DNA from: Thioalkalicoccus limnaeus
GTDB taxonomy: Bacteria > Pseudomonadota > Gammaproteobacteria > Chromatiales > Chromatiaceae
Direction of reading: 5' to 3'
NCBI RefSeq assembly: GCF_041197575.1
Contig: NZ_JBDKXB010000002.1
Location: 62,001-126,000, forward strand
DNA length: 64,000 bases
Of the stretch, positions 1 through 9,121 are shown piece by piece (position 1 is the stretch's first letter; each line of letters begins with the position of its first letter). The translations under genes and the position numbers were made by a program. The notes under the pieces are model-generated. The model saw nothing but the letters and a program-made list of their open reading frames with translations, ran no database searches and was not told the DNA's origin.

Positions 1-1
1 G

Positions 2-346
2 GCCGTGGATCCGGATCGAACCCGTGCCGATATCGCTCGGGCGTTCGAAGAGGCGGTTGTCGACACCCTCGTGATCAAATGTCGCCGGGCGCTTCGCGAG
101 ACCGGTCATCGCCGTTTGGTCCTGGCCGGAGGGGTCAGCGCGAATCGGCGTCTGCGTGAACGGATGGAGCGGGTGATGACCGACGAAGGCAGCGAAGTCT
201 TCTATCCGCGGCCGGCCTTGTGCACCGATAACGGCGCCATGGTCGCCTATGTCGGTTGGTTGCGGTTGATGGCCGGTCAACAGGAGCCCCTGGCGATCCG
301 GCCCAGAGCGCGCTGGTCGATGCTCGATCTGCCGCCGTTGCCCTAG
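2..346 (+). CDS. tsaD: TsaD, tRNA threonylcarbamoyladenosine transferase subunit, 3' end only
   Basis: The reading frame enters from the left edge, so only about the last 115 residues are present. The segment carries LVLAGGVSANRRLRE and CTDNGAMVAYVG, the characteristic C-terminal blocks of the Kae1/TsaD/YgjD ASKHA-fold family. TsaD works in the cytoplasm with TsaB and TsaE to transfer threonylcarbamoyl to A37 of tRNAs that read ANN codons. The frame ends at a normal stop about 25 residues past the last conserved block. The gene is expected to be intact outside the window. No other family fits. Confidence 0.93.
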   Translation, partial: AVDPDRTRADIARAFEEAVVDTLVIKCRRALRETGHRRLVLAGGVSANRRLRERMERVMTDEGSEVFYPRPALCTDNGAMVAYVGWLRLMAGQQEPLAIRPRARWSMLDLPPLP

Positions 347-520
347 AGTCCCGGCTATGGGGTACGGAGCACAGCGATCCGTTGGCCCCTGAGGCGACGG
401 CCCTGGTTCGTCGGTTCGGCGTGATTCGCGCGTTTCAGGCTGATTGGGTCGGCCGGGCCTTCATCGCGCATCGCGGCCGCCCGTCCGGGTCGCACCGATC
501 GGGAGCAAGGGGCCGGCGGC

Positions 521-826
521 TCAATCCTTCCGTGAATCACCCGGTGGCTCGAGCCAGGCCGCCAGGGCCTTGATCAGGGCCTCGGCCTGAGCGCGGCTCG
601 AAATGTTGAATTTGGACTGTTGGCGGTACTCGCCGCCGCGCTTCTGGTATCTGCGAATCGTGTATTTCTCCGGTCCATAAACCGCTTTGGCGCGGTCCCA
701 GTCCTGATAGCGGAACAGTATCGTTGTCCAGCTGCCTTTCGAGAGGACCACCTTGTCCAGCTCTTTGACGGTCTCGATACCATCGTCCATGTAGGAAACG
801 GTCAGGTCTTCCACCCTTTCGGTCAT
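521..826 (-). CDS. Conserved hypothetical protein, 101 aa
   Basis: A small, strongly basic and acidic soluble protein with no signal peptide or membrane segment. I do not recognise the family with certainty. The run of a tryptophan-containing strand, YTIRRYQKRGGEYRQQ, and a C-terminal amphipathic helix loosely recalls the fold of PC4/YdbC-type single-stranded nucleic-acid-binding proteins, but this is a guess. It begins at an ATG with no obvious Shine-Dalgarno. It lies just downstream of the ankyrin lipoprotein gene on the same strand (55 bp gap), so the two may be co-transcribed. The coherent composition and chromosome-typical codon use argue that it is a real gene. Confidence 0.6.
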   Translation of the reverse strand: MTERVEDLTVSYMDDGIETVKELDKVVLSKGSWTTILFRYQDWDRAKAVYGPEKYTIRRYQKRGGEYRQQSKFNISSRAQAEALIKALAAWLEPPGDSRKD

Positions 827-881
827 GGTTCGGTCTCAGTCGTCATCCAGTTAACGGGATCGGGCAGAGGCTGCCCATCCT

Positions 882-1526
882 TCAGGAACGGGCGCCATAT
901 TGCTTGAGCAAGGCGATGATCCCACGCTGACCCTTGGTCTGGGCAATGGCCAGTGGTGTTCGGCCCTCCCGGTCCGGCAGGTTGATGTCGACTCCGGCGC
1001 GGATCAAGCGCGTTGCTTGTTCCAATCGGCCCTGCTCGATCGCTCGGTGCAGGGGGGCGAGCCCATCCTCGTCCAAGGCATCCAGATCGGCACCGCGGCG
1101 AGTCAGGAAGTCTAGAGAGTCGCGACCCGAGACACCCTGTCGAATCAGCGAGAATAGCATGGCCTGCGGATCGAGCGCCGCGCCCTGCCGCACCAGCATC
1201 TCGGCGACTCGGGTTCGGCCGTGGTACAGGGCCGTCTCGAGCGGTGTTCGGTCGGATGAGTCGCGTGCGTCGAGATGGGCTCCGCTGCGGACCAGTTCGC
1301 GCGCGATCGTGACACGCCCCGCATTGGCCGCGACATGCAGCGGGTAGTTGCCGTCCGTGTTCGGCCGGTTGATATCCGTGCCCCAGTACAGGTGGCGGCG
1401 TAACTGATCGAGATCGCCGATGTCGACGGCCCGATCCAGGTTCACCGTCGGACGGGCCGGCTCGCCGCAGCCGGAAAGACCGAGGCTGGTGAGGAGCAAC
1501 AATAGTAACAGGCCCAAAGGATACAT
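882..1526 (-). CDS. Ankyrin-repeat lipoprotein
   Basis: The protein has 214 aa. The N-terminus is a lipoprotein signal with a poly-Leu core and the lipobox LSGC (Cys about residue 20), so the mature protein should be lipid-anchored in the envelope. The rest is built of ankyrin repeats. At least four are clear, with the cores GNYPLHVAANAGR, DRTPLETALYHGR, GLAPLHRAIEQGR and GRTPLAIAQTKGQ, spanning about residues 55-210. Ankyrin repeats mediate protein-protein contacts; the partner cannot be read from the sequence. The gene shares strand and probably transcript with the small hypothetical gene downstream. Confidence 0.87.
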   Translation of the reverse strand: MYPLGLLLLLLLTSLGLSGCGEPARPTVNLDRAVDIGDLDQLRRHLYWGTDINRPNTDGNYPLHVAANAGRVTIARELVRSGAHLDARDSSDRTPLETALYHGRTRVAEMLVRQGAALDPQAMLFSLIRQGVSGRDSLDFLTRRGADLDALDEDGLAPLHRAIEQGRLEQATRLIRAGVDINLPDREGRTPLAIAQTKGQRGIIALLKQYGARS

Positions 1527-1730
1527 GGGTACAACCGCTAGGGAGTCGAATAACAGTCGCCGGAGGGCAGGTTGGCAGTGGGTGAGGCCCTGGTCGACTG
1601 GCCGGGCACATGGGTCATGGCCGTCTCTGGCAACATCCGCGCATAGTATGATGGCATGTTTGCCGGTCGCAACCGGCGCAGCCCCGTCGATCGTGGTCGG
1701 CCGATTCCGGACATGCTAATTTAGACGCCT

Positions 1731-2111
1731 ATGCTCGGACAAATCCTGCTGACAGCCGCCGTCATCCTAGTAGCCTATTTGGTTATTCGGGGTCGCCGGT
1801 CGCCAAGTGTTCGCGTGTCACCGGCTCATCCGGTGCCCCGCCGGTTGTCCATTCCTCCAGGTTTGCTCCGTGGTCTCGCCTATGGTTTTGTCGGCCTTAT
1901 GGTGCTGGGAACGGCTGCGCTGCTGATCCAACGTTGGGATCATGCTCGCGAGCGGGTCATCGTCGAGGTCGTCAATGCCAACACGGGCCAGGTCTCGATC
2001 TACCAGGCCCGCCGCGGTGATGTCCGGGATCGCTCCTTCGTGACCCTCGACGGCCAGCGAGTCACGTTGGCCGATGTCGAACGCCTGGTTCTGCGGGCGT
2101 CTGTGCCGTGA
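1731..2111 (+). CDS. Small two-helix membrane protein, function unknown
   Basis: The protein has 126 aa. There is a transmembrane segment at the extreme N-terminus (about residues 2-19) and a second at about residues 45-66. A soluble C-terminal tail of about 55 residues contains VNANTGQVSIYQARRGDVRDR. The topology suggests a small inner-membrane protein with the tail and N-terminus on the same side. I do not recognise a domain with an assigned function. The gene is divergent from the ankyrin lipoprotein gene and convergent with the FAD-oxidase gene. The start is the first ATG and precedes the first membrane helix directly. Confidence 0.65.
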   Translation: MLGQILLTAAVILVAYLVIRGRRSPSVRVSPAHPVPRRLSIPPGLLRGLAYGFVGLMVLGTAALLIQRWDHARERVIVEVVNANTGQVSIYQARRGDVRDRSFVTLDGQRVTLADVERLVLRASVP

Positions 2112-2220
2112 CGGGGGCCGCGACGGCGTCGTCGGTCGTCGCCTGGCAAGGCTTGTGCGTGGTCTGCGGGCACGATTGCAGTGCCATGTTCCGCGACCGT
2201 CGGCTATCGGGCGACGAGGC

Positions 2221-3423
2221 CTAGCCGTTCAAGCGGTTGCTGAACAGGCGCTGATGCTCCTGGCGGCTGCGCGTCAACGCGTCCTCCAACGAGACGCCAT
2301 AGAACCAATTCCCAGTGATGGCGAGGTGGGTTCCGGCCAGAGCGGCATCGAGTCGCTCGACGGTGCGGTGATGGCCCTTCCGGAGCGCCGGCAGCCGGTT
2401 GCCGATATGGGCGTTTTCGACGACATCGGCGGGACGGGCGCCCAACGCATGGCAAGCGGCCCCGATCTGGGCCTCGGCGTCAAGCGCCCCGGGCCGGAAG
2501 TGGAAAGCGAAACCCCGATACTGTTCATCCGGAAGAAAATCCCGCGACACCGCCGAGTAAAAGGCGTCGTCGACCGAGATCAGGCCGGCGATCGCGGGCA
2601 AGTCTAAATCGGCGACGCGGAACGCGACGAGCAGGGTCTCGATCTCGGCCATCGCGATTTCGTCGACCGCGGCCTTGGCGTTGGTCAGATGTTTCGGTAG
2701 CAGGCGTGCCGCCACGTCGGGCGGGACCGCCAAGGTCAGATAGTCGCAGCGCAATTCGTCACCGGCCGTCAGCTGAATGCGAAAGCCGTTGCCATCACCG
2801 ACGATCCCGCGAATCTCCTGCGCGGTGCGCACCTCGATCTCGGGCTGCCGCGCGATGGCCGCCGGGATCTCCGAGAGTCCGCGGGGAAACGTGAATTTGC
2901 GCGCTATATCCTTGCGTCTTGGTTTGCGCCGAAACAGCAGCTCGGCCGGGTAGTCGTCCGCCGGTTGACAGACCAGTGCTTGAAAGGCCGGTCCGAGCAG
3001 ATCGCGGTAGTTGCGGCGGCCGAGGATGGCCCCATAGTAATCGGCCACACTGGCGTCGGCCTTAGACCGTCGAGCGAGGCGCGGCAGCGAGATCAATGCC
3101 TCCAGTGGATGGAGGCCGGATAAGACGGGACGCAGCTGGTCTTGTCGCCAAAGCCTATAAGAGCCGTCGGCCTTGGGTGTCAGGCGATCCAGCTGATCGA
3201 GGTCCTCGAGGATCGAGATCAGGGTGCCATAGCTATTGAAGCAGGTGTGGCTGCCTGCCTCGGTCCAGAAATCCCCGCAGTTGGCGAACTGGTGGCTATT
3301 GATACAGCCGCCGATTCGGTTGCTGCGTTCGAGCACCAGGGTCGGTACCCCGGCGCGAGCGGCAAAGTGTGCGGCGCCCAAGCCGCTGATACCGGCCCCG
3401 ACGACGATGTGCTCAAAATCCAT
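2221..3423 (-). CDS. FAD-dependent amine-oxidase-superfamily enzyme, protoporphyrinogen-oxidase-like
   Basis: The protein has 400 aa. It opens with an ADP-binding Rossmann motif, VVGAGISGLGAAHFAARAG, followed by LERSNRIGG, the hallmark of the NAD_binding_8/amine oxidase superfamily. The overall plan (dinucleotide fold, variable substrate domain with FPRGLSEIP, second FAD-contacting block) resembles HemY-type protoporphyrinogen oxidases, but the substrate cannot be fixed. The ATG at 3423 is preferred because GAGAAG lies about 7 nt upstream and the Rossmann strand follows at once. An in-frame GTG at 3474 overlaps the upstream stop and would add 17 unlikely residues. It is the last gene of a probable three-gene run with the DUF3365 haem protein. 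Confidence 0.8.
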   Translation of the reverse strand: MDFEHIVVGAGISGLGAAHFAARAGVPTLVLERSNRIGGCINSHQFANCGDFWTEAGSHTCFNSYGTLISILEDLDQLDRLTPKADGSYRLWRQDQLRPVLSGLHPLEALISLPRLARRSKADASVADYYGAILGRRNYRDLLGPAFQALVCQPADDYPAELLFRRKPRRKDIARKFTFPRGLSEIPAAIARQPEIEVRTAQEIRGIVGDGNGFRIQLTAGDELRCDYLTLAVPPDVAARLLPKHLTNAKAAVDEIAMAEIETLLVAFRVADLDLPAIAGLISVDDAFYSAVSRDFLPDEQYRGFAFHFRPGALDAEAQIGAACHALGARPADVVENAHIGNRLPALRKGHHRTVERLDAALAGTHLAITGNWFYGVSLEDALTRSRQEHQRLFSNRLNG

Positions 3424-3470
3424 CCGTTGCTTCTCGTTGTTGGTGACGTTGCCAGTTCGTCGAATCGGGT

Positions 3471-3986
3471 TCACTTGGTTTCAGGGACTACCGGCTCGAG
3501 GGTCAGGTGACTGGTGTCGGGAATCGGGGCTGGGGGCGGATGCCTCGCGGAGTCTTCCAGGGTCCAGTTCGTTCCCGTCGCCAGGCTCAGGTGACTCGTG
3601 TCCGGGGCCGGTGGCCCGCCGTGGGAGGGCCTGTGCAGGTCATCGAGAAGCGGGGAGCCCGGCGGCGCGAGCGTCAGTCGCGTTGCCGCCGCCTTCATGC
3701 CGGGTGCCGCCGCCTGGTCCGTCGCTCCCGTAGGATCCGTCGGATCGGCATCGATGACCGGTATCAGCTCGATCGAGGCGCCGGCCTCGCGAAACCGTTC
3801 CTGGTAACGCGACGCGGTATCGGGATCGACGTTTCTCTTGATGACGATGCGATGGCCGCTGAAGAGTCGCGCCACGGCCTCGTCGGAGAGTTCGAACACG
3901 GCCTGCAACTGCCATCGCGCCACCAGCGGGTCTACCCCGGCGACCAGCTGTCCGGCGAACACTAGGTCGAATCGAGAATCGGTCAT
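3471..3986 (-). CDS. Hypothetical protein with an N-terminal DUF805/GYF-associated-type domain
   Basis: The protein has 171 aa. About residues 4-80 carry a compact domain with LVFAGQLVAGVDP, AVARLFSGHRIVIKR and YQERFREAGASIELIPV. This domain recurs at the N-terminus of many gammaproteobacterial membrane proteins, where I recall it in front of DUF805. Here the remainder is a Pro/Ala-rich tail containing two near-identical DTSHLSL/DTSHLTLEP units and no membrane segment. The start at 3986 has GGGAAAG upstream; longer in-frame extensions have non-coding character. It lies between the haem-protein gene (37 bp) and the FAD-oxidase gene (47 bp), probably one transcript. Function unknown. Confidence 0.68.
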   Translation of the reverse strand: MTDSRFDLVFAGQLVAGVDPLVARWQLQAVFELSDEAVARLFSGHRIVIKRNVDPDTASRYQERFREAGASIELIPVIDADPTDPTGATDQAAAPGMKAAATRLTLAPPGSPLLDDLHRPSHGGPPAPDTSHLSLATGTNWTLEDSARHPPPAPIPDTSHLTLEPVVPETK

Positions 3987-4023
3987 GGTTAACTTTCCCC
4001 TGAAGGCGAAGGTCGAACCGCGC

Positions 4024-4614
4024 TCATTCTCCGGACAAGGATTTGGAGAGGCTGAAGGCGCCGCGAACCATGCCGGTTTCATAGCCGCGCGCCTGGTCCC
4101 CCGGGTAGGCGGCATCAATGGCCGCCGCGATCTCGGGTGCCAGTGTCTGGCCATGGCAAGTCAGGCATAGATCGACGGTTGGGATGGCCTTCATGAAGCG
4201 AAACCGTTCTCCGTCTTCGTCGGCAATGACCGCGGCATGGGCCATCGGCTGAATGTCTTCACCGGCGGCGCGGCGGGCGTCGAACTGCTCCAAGACGTGC
4301 GTTTCCCAAGCGTCCGGGGTGTTGGTGGCGAGGTTTCGCGTCTTGAGGCTGGTGCGTCCAACCTCCCAGCCGGTCCGTTCCGACAGCTCCTCGGCAATGG
4401 CCGGCGCCCTGTGTCGGCAAATCTCGATGGCAGCGATCGGGCCCTCGGTTTGCAAGGCGGTCGTCAATTCACCCATCAAGGCCGTACCGAACTCCTGCAC
4501 GATCGCCTTCGCCTCGGTCACGCGTGGATCCTCGACCTCGGCGTAGACCGATCCCGCAAAAGGAGCGAGAGGAACGAGCGTGGCCAAGATGGTGAACAGG
4601 TGGGAGTTGTTCAT
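4024..4614 (-). CDS. Periplasmic DUF3365 (Tll0287-like) c-type haem protein
   Basis: The protein has 196 aa. A Sec signal peptide (about residues 1-25, hydrophobic core then SVYA) is followed by a helical sensor-like domain and a single CxxCH haem-attachment motif, CLTCH. This is the arrangement of the DUF3365/Tll0287-like family of small periplasmic or membrane-linked haem sensors. The ATG at 4614 is preferred over an upstream ATG at 4695 because the signal peptide starts there and a GAGGG box precedes it. It is the first gene of a likely three-gene unit with the DUF805-associated-type protein and the FAD enzyme, suggesting a redox or tetrapyrrole-related role (inference). Confidence 0.83.
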   Translation of the reverse strand: MNNSHLFTILATLVPLAPFAGSVYAEVEDPRVTEAKAIVQEFGTALMGELTTALQTEGPIAAIEICRHRAPAIAEELSERTGWEVGRTSLKTRNLATNTPDAWETHVLEQFDARRAAGEDIQPMAHAAVIADEDGERFRFMKAIPTVDLCLTCHGQTLAPEIAAAIDAAYPGDQARGYETGMVRGAFSLSKSLSGE

Positions 4615-4852
4615 CTCTGCTATGCCCTCTGGGGTTCGATTGACGGAGGATCGGTCGGGGTCGTTGGTGCCGTGTCGAAGAGGCTGTTTCCCCATCGATC
4701 GCCGTGCAAGTCACGCGCAGCGCGGTCGATTTTCACGATAACACAAGTCTACTGATGCCGTTGGCGTGTCGCCACCCCCGTCGGCCGGTCCAATCTTGCC
4801 GCGCATCGCTGACGATCGTTGACGGCGACGCACTTTCCTCGTCCGCGAGGGT

Positions 4853-6283
4853 TCAGAGATAGGGCGAGAACAACCAACAGACCGCGTCGCGCAGCCGCGT
4901 CGGAAGGCTCCGGCCGTCGACCTCGTCGAGGGTGACCGCCCGCCCGGCGGCCGCGGCCCGGTCCATGTGTTCGATCAGCGGGTGTGCGAAATCCTCGCCA
5001 TAGACCTCGACCTGCAGCTCGAAATTGAGTCGCAGGCTGCGTGGATCCCAGTTCGTCGATCCGATCAGCGCGTAGCCGTCATCGACGACGAAGAGTTTTG
5101 CGTGATTGAACGGCGGTGGCTGATAGAAGACCTGAGCGCCGTGGAGGAGGACCTCCCAGAGCATGTTGCGTGTCGCCCAGTGGACGAAGGGCAGATTGTT
5201 CCTCTCGGGCAATACGATCCGCACGGTGACCCCGCGGATCGCCGCGGCCTGCAAGGCGCCGACGATTTCACGCGGCGGCAGGAAGTAGGGCGTCATGATC
5301 CGCAACGATCGCTTGGCTTCGGCGATCGCGGCGACCAGCAGCATGGTTAAACGGTCGAGGTCTTCATCAGGACCGTCGGTCAGGGTGCGGCAGGCCAGGG
5401 TACCGGCGAGAGCAGGACTATGACGGGGAGGCGCCAGGTGGGTCCCGGTCGTGAAGTGCCACATCCGCCGAAACTCGCGATGCAACTGCGCGACGACGGG
5501 GCCGGTCACGCGGAAGTGGATGTCCGCGGTCGGCTGTCGGTTGCCCGGTTTGTCGACCAGATGGCGATCGCCGATGTTCATGCCGCCGGTGAAGGCGATC
5601 TGATTGTCGATGATCAGGATTTTGTGGTGATTGCGCATATTCAGCGAAAGGCTGGGCGGAAGCAGCCTCGGCGGCAGGAATCGTGCGACCTGGATGCCGT
5701 CGCGGCGCAGGATGTAGCTGGTCCGTGGCAGGGAGTACCAATCGCCGAAGCCGTCGATGATCACGCGGACATCGACGCCGCGCTGGGTAGCCTTGGCAAG
5801 CGCCTCGCGGAACATCCGGCCGGTGTCGTCGTTGTCGAGGATATAGGTCGTGAGCAGGATCTGCCCATTGGCCCCGGCAATGGCCTCCAGCATCGCGGGA
5901 TAAGCCTGCTCGCCGTTGCGCAGCGGATCGACCCGATTGGCCGGTGCGAGGGCGTGTCGACTCAGTGCCTGTCCGATACGCGCCAAGCGACCGTGTTCGG
6001 TGCGGATCCAATCCGGCAGCGGTTCCTTGTCGAGGATCACCGCGCCGCGCTCGAAGCCGACCCTGAGGCCGCGCGGACCGACCCGCTGCGCGCGGCCGCG
6101 CGCACGGTTGAGGCCGAACACCAGATAGAGGGCCGGGCCGGCCAATGGAAACAGGACGCAGACCGCGATCCAGCCGAACGACGCGCGCGGGTCGCGCTTG
6201 TACAACAAGGCATGGATGGCTGTCGCGGGTGCCAGCACCGCGTGGAAGACGAGGGCAACGACGGTTTCGTAGCTGATCGACAC
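4853..6283 (-). CDS. cls: Cardiolipin synthase (phospholipase D family)
   Basis: The protein has 476 aa. It has two N-terminal membrane helices, the second within FGWIAVCVLFPLAGPALYLV, then two PLD catalytic HxKxxxxD repeats: HHKILIIDNQIAFTGG in the first half and HAKLFVVDDGYALIGS in the second. This is the ClsA-type plan: condensation of two phosphatidylglycerol molecules to cardiolipin and glycerol at the inner membrane. The length matches ClsA (about 480). The open frame extends far upstream without family resemblance, so I place the start at the GTG at 6283, just before the first helix. An AGAGAAAG lies immediately upstream, unusually close. The exact start is therefore uncertain. Confidence 0.92.
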   Translation of the reverse strand: MSISYETVVALVFHAVLAPATAIHALLYKRDPRASFGWIAVCVLFPLAGPALYLVFGLNRARGRAQRVGPRGLRVGFERGAVILDKEPLPDWIRTEHGRLARIGQALSRHALAPANRVDPLRNGEQAYPAMLEAIAGANGQILLTTYILDNDDTGRMFREALAKATQRGVDVRVIIDGFGDWYSLPRTSYILRRDGIQVARFLPPRLLPPSLSLNMRNHHKILIIDNQIAFTGGMNIGDRHLVDKPGNRQPTADIHFRVTGPVVAQLHREFRRMWHFTTGTHLAPPRHSPALAGTLACRTLTDGPDEDLDRLTMLLVAAIAEAKRSLRIMTPYFLPPREIVGALQAAAIRGVTVRIVLPERNNLPFVHWATRNMLWEVLLHGAQVFYQPPPFNHAKLFVVDDGYALIGSTNWDPRSLRLNFELQVEVYGEDFAHPLIEHMDRAAAAGRAVTLDEVDGRSLPTRLRDAVCWLFSPYL

Positions 6284-6486
6284 CTTTCTCTCGATCGATA
6301 TCCGGATCCGGGGCGCGTCCCCGGTCACGACCGCAGAATACCGCGGATGCGAGCCGCGATCCCGGGGTCTGGCGCCGTTGCGACGCGGGTGCAGGCGGGT
6401 ATCGAGGCTCCCGTCTTCGATCTCGATGCCGCGGCTCGCGGGCTTATCAGGCGATCGGATGCCCGCTTGGTTCCCGCGCGACGGCG

Positions 6487-7059
6487 CTATCGCGCGTTGC
6501 GCCGCGTACCCGTGAGTAGCCGATGGGTCTTGGCAACCATGCGGTATGTGGAGCGGTTGTTGTTGTAACGGGACACCTCGGCGAGCGGTACCCACAGGAT
6601 CTGATGTGACTCGTCGTTGCCTGGGATCGCCAGGTCGTCGTCCATTTCGACCAGGAAGCGGATGTCGATGTGTTCGTGCTTGGGGCCGCGCGAGCTCGCT
6701 GGGACCGTATGGATATCGACGTCGAAGATTCGGTCGTCGACGAGTCGCACATGCGAGGGATCCAGCCCGGTCTCCTCCGAGGTTTCGCGCAGCGCAACCC
6801 GCAGGATATCGGCGTCGCCGTCGGCGTGGCCGCCGGGTTGCAACCACTGGTCGTGCTTGCGGTGATGCATCAAGAGCACGCGTCGCCGATCGGGGCTGAC
6901 GACCCAGGCCGAGCCCGTGACGTGGCCGGGCCAGAGATCGCAGTGAAAGCAATCCTCGTGCGCGGCGATGAAGGCCCGCGCGCGCGACAGGTGGCCCGCT
7001 TCTTCCATATAGCAGGTCTGGTAGCGACCTAGCCGGGTCAGCAGTTCTTGGCGGTGCAT
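6487..7059 (-). CDS. NUDIX hydrolase
   Basis: The protein has 190 aa. The Nudix box is present as GHADGDADILRVALRETSEE then TGL, matching Gx5-x-x7-REUxEExGU. The first glutamate position is occupied by Ala, but the catalytic REtsEE core is intact. The family shows the QWLQPGGH entry strand seen in a common proteobacterial NUDIX subfamily, whose substrate is not established. The ATG at 7059 fits the conserved N-terminal helix. The gene follows the BMC-domain gene with a 14 bp gap, so the two are probably co-transcribed. cls lies 203 bp further downstream on the same strand. Confidence 0.88.
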   Translation of the reverse strand: MHRQELLTRLGRYQTCYMEEAGHLSRARAFIAAHEDCFHCDLWPGHVTGSAWVVSPDRRRVLLMHHRKHDQWLQPGGHADGDADILRVALRETSEETGLDPSHVRLVDDRIFDVDIHTVPASSRGPKHEHIDIRFLVEMDDDLAIPGNDESHQILWVPLAEVSRYNNNRSTYRMVAKTHRLLTGTRRNAR

Positions 7060-7073
7060 GGCTGTGCGGTGGG

Positions 7074-7688
7074 TCAGGTCCCGGATGGCTGTTCGATGGC
7101 CGCGATGGCCGCGGCGGCCGCCTCGTCGACGTCGGCCTCGGTGCCGGACAGGGTCAAACGCCCGAAGGCGCCGACGGCGCGCACGTCGATCAGCGTGATG
7201 TTGGCGGCCTTCTCGGCCTGGTTCGCGGCGTAGACGACATAGCCGGCCGGCTCCGTCTCGAGGATGAACATGCTTTGTCCCGGTAGGATCATCGAGCCGC
7301 GGCGGTTCTGGCGATTGATCAGGACCGTATGGTCCGGGGTCATGCCGCGAATCGTCTCCTGCCAGGCGATGCGACACGGATGGCGGTCTTCCTGGCGCGC
7401 GCCCATGTTGGCCAGCAGCAAACGGCCGGCGGAACGCACGTCGCTCTGGTCGCGCTGGTGGATCACCATCGAGCCGAACGCGCGTTCGACGACCTGCTGG
7501 GCCAGGCGGACCCGAGTACCCTTGAGAGCCATGTCGGTCAGTCGGTGGACGGCCATGCCCGGCGAGACCTCGACCCACAGGCAGGCGTCGCCGGGAATCG
7601 GCAGGAAACCCTGCGAGACCGTCGCCATGTATTCCGCCAGTTGCGGTTGCAGCGAATCCATAAAGACATAGGTTCGGAGTTTGATCAT
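7074..7688 (-). CDS. Tandem BMC-domain (microcompartment shell-type) protein, stand-alone
   Basis: The protein has 204 aa. The C-terminal half (about residues 115-204) includes AGYVVYAANQAEKAANITLI and VGAFGRLTLSG, a bacterial microcompartment fold. The N-terminal half (about 1-100), with PGMAVHRLTDMALKG, appears to be a second, more diverged copy, giving a BMC-T-like layout. BMC proteins tile polyhedral organelle shells. No carboxysome or metabolosome genes are nearby: the neighbours are a NUDIX hydrolase (14 bp downstream) and divergent prfB. I recall close relatives of this lone protein in other sulfur-oxidising gammaproteobacteria, but I cannot confirm that here. A non-shell role is possible. 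Confidence 0.75.
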   Translation of the reverse strand: MIKLRTYVFMDSLQPQLAEYMATVSQGFLPIPGDACLWVEVSPGMAVHRLTDMALKGTRVRLAQQVVERAFGSMVIHQRDQSDVRSAGRLLLANMGARQEDRHPCRIAWQETIRGMTPDHTVLINRQNRRGSMILPGQSMFILETEPAGYVVYAANQAEKAANITLIDVRAVGAFGRLTLSGTEADVDEAAAAAIAAIEQPSGT

Positions 7689-7987
7689 GGTACCGCCAGC
7701 TGTGGGCGCCCGGCCCGCGGCATTGCACGGCCGACGGATCCAGGCGGGTCGACAAGGGTCTCCGCCGATTGTACAAGCGATTCTCGCGTCCGTCGTCGGC
7801 GTTGCCGGGCCGTGCTGACCACGGGTGTTCTCGGCGATTAGCCGAATCCCGTGCGACGCGATATGATGATCGGCTCGGTCGGGCGCAAGCGCCGGTCGGC
7901 GATGCCTCGTCGCTCCGACCTGTGGCCTTGGTGCCCGCTCAGTGTTACGACCAGCCCCGGTTCACGCCCAAGCAAGCAGACGACGCC

Positions 7988-9086
7988 ATGCGAGACATCC
8001 ATCTGATCAAGAGCCAGATCAACGACCTTCGAGGGCGCTTGTTGTCCCTCCGGGGGTATCTTTGACTACGCCGGAAAGCAGGAGCGGCTGACCGAGGTCT
8101 TGCGCGAGCTGGAAGACCCCGAGGTTTGGAACGAGCCGGAGCGGGCTCAAGCCCTCGGTCGCGAGCGTTCAGCGTTGGAGCAGGTGGTCATCGGCCTCGA
8201 TCAGCTCGATCGCGGGGTGGCCGATGCGGCGGATCTGCTCGAGTTGGCGCTCGACGAGGATGATGAGACGACGATTGCGACCTTGAGCGACGACCTGGAC
8301 GGCTTCGAGCGGCAGGTCGGGGCGCTCGAGTTCCGCCGGATGTTTTCCGGCGAGATGGACGGGAACAATGCCTTTCTCGATATCCAAGCCGGCTCCGGTG
8401 GCACGGAGGCGCAGGATTGGGCCGAGATGCTTCTGCGCATGTACCTGCGCTGGGGCGAGCGGCGCGGTTTCAAGACCGATCTGATGGAGGCGTCCCCGGG
8501 CGAGGTGGCCGGTATCAAGAGCGCAACCGTGCGCTTCGAGGGTGATCATGCGTTCGGCTGGCTGCGTACCGAGACCGGCGTGCATCGGCTGGTCCGCAAG
8601 TCGCCGTTCGATTCCGGCAATCGGCGCCATACCTCCTTCGCCGCGGTCTTCGTCTCGCCCGAGATCGACGACACGGTGGAGGTCGAGATCAACCCGGCGG
8701 ACCTGCGCATCGATGTCTACCGCGCGAGCGGTGCCGGCGGTCAGCACGTAAACCGGACCGAATCGGCCGTGCGTATCACCCATAATCCGACCGGGATCGT
8801 CGTCCAGTGTCAGAGCGGCCGCTCGCAGCACCAGAACAAGGACCAGGCGATGCGTCAGCTCAAGGCCAAGCTCTACGAGCTGGAGATGCAGAAGCGGCGC
8901 GCTGCCCAGCAGGCCACCGAGGACGCCAAGTCCGACATCGGGTGGGGTAGCCAGATTCGCTCTTATGTGCTCGACCAATCCAGGATCAAGGACCTGCGAA
9001 CCGGTGTCGAGATCGGCAATACCCAGTCGGTGCTCGATGGCCATCTCGACCCCTTCATCGAGGCCAGCCTGAAGAGCGGCCTGTAA
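7988..9086 (+). CDS. prfB: Peptide chain release factor 2, expressed by programmed +1 frameshift
   Basis: RF2 recognises UGA and UAA stop codons on the ribosome. The first 25 codons (start ATG 7988) end at an in-frame TGA at 8063-8065; skipping the T continues in the frame starting GAC TAC GCC, giving 365 aa, the same length as E. coli RF2. The stop-recognition tripeptide is seen in VRKSPFDSGNRRH and the peptidyl-hydrolysis motif GGQ in ASGAGGQHVNRTES. The gene is followed by lysS, as in many proteobacteria. The two frames together are one gene, not a pseudogene. Confidence 0.97.
8051..8066 (+). promoter_or_regulatory. prfB autoregulatory +1 frameshift site
   Basis: The sequence reads CGG GGG TAT CTT TGA C. 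It has the elements of the classic RF2 recoding site: an internal Shine-Dalgarno-like G-run a few bases upstream, the slippery CTT, and the poorly terminating TGAC. When RF2 is scarce, the ribosome slips +1 from CTT to TTT and completes RF2, giving negative feedback. The only deviation from the E. coli element is C for A at the start of the G-run. Confidence 0.95.
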
Positions 9087-9121
9087 GCGCGCCGGCGCGG
9101 CACACCATGACCGAGAGGACG

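Noticed and set aside
7988..8065. prfB as a pseudogene because of the in-frame TGA at codon 26
   Set aside because: The TGA lies in the conserved RF2 recoding context (G-run, CTT TGA C), and the +1 frame encodes an intact RF2 of the expected length.
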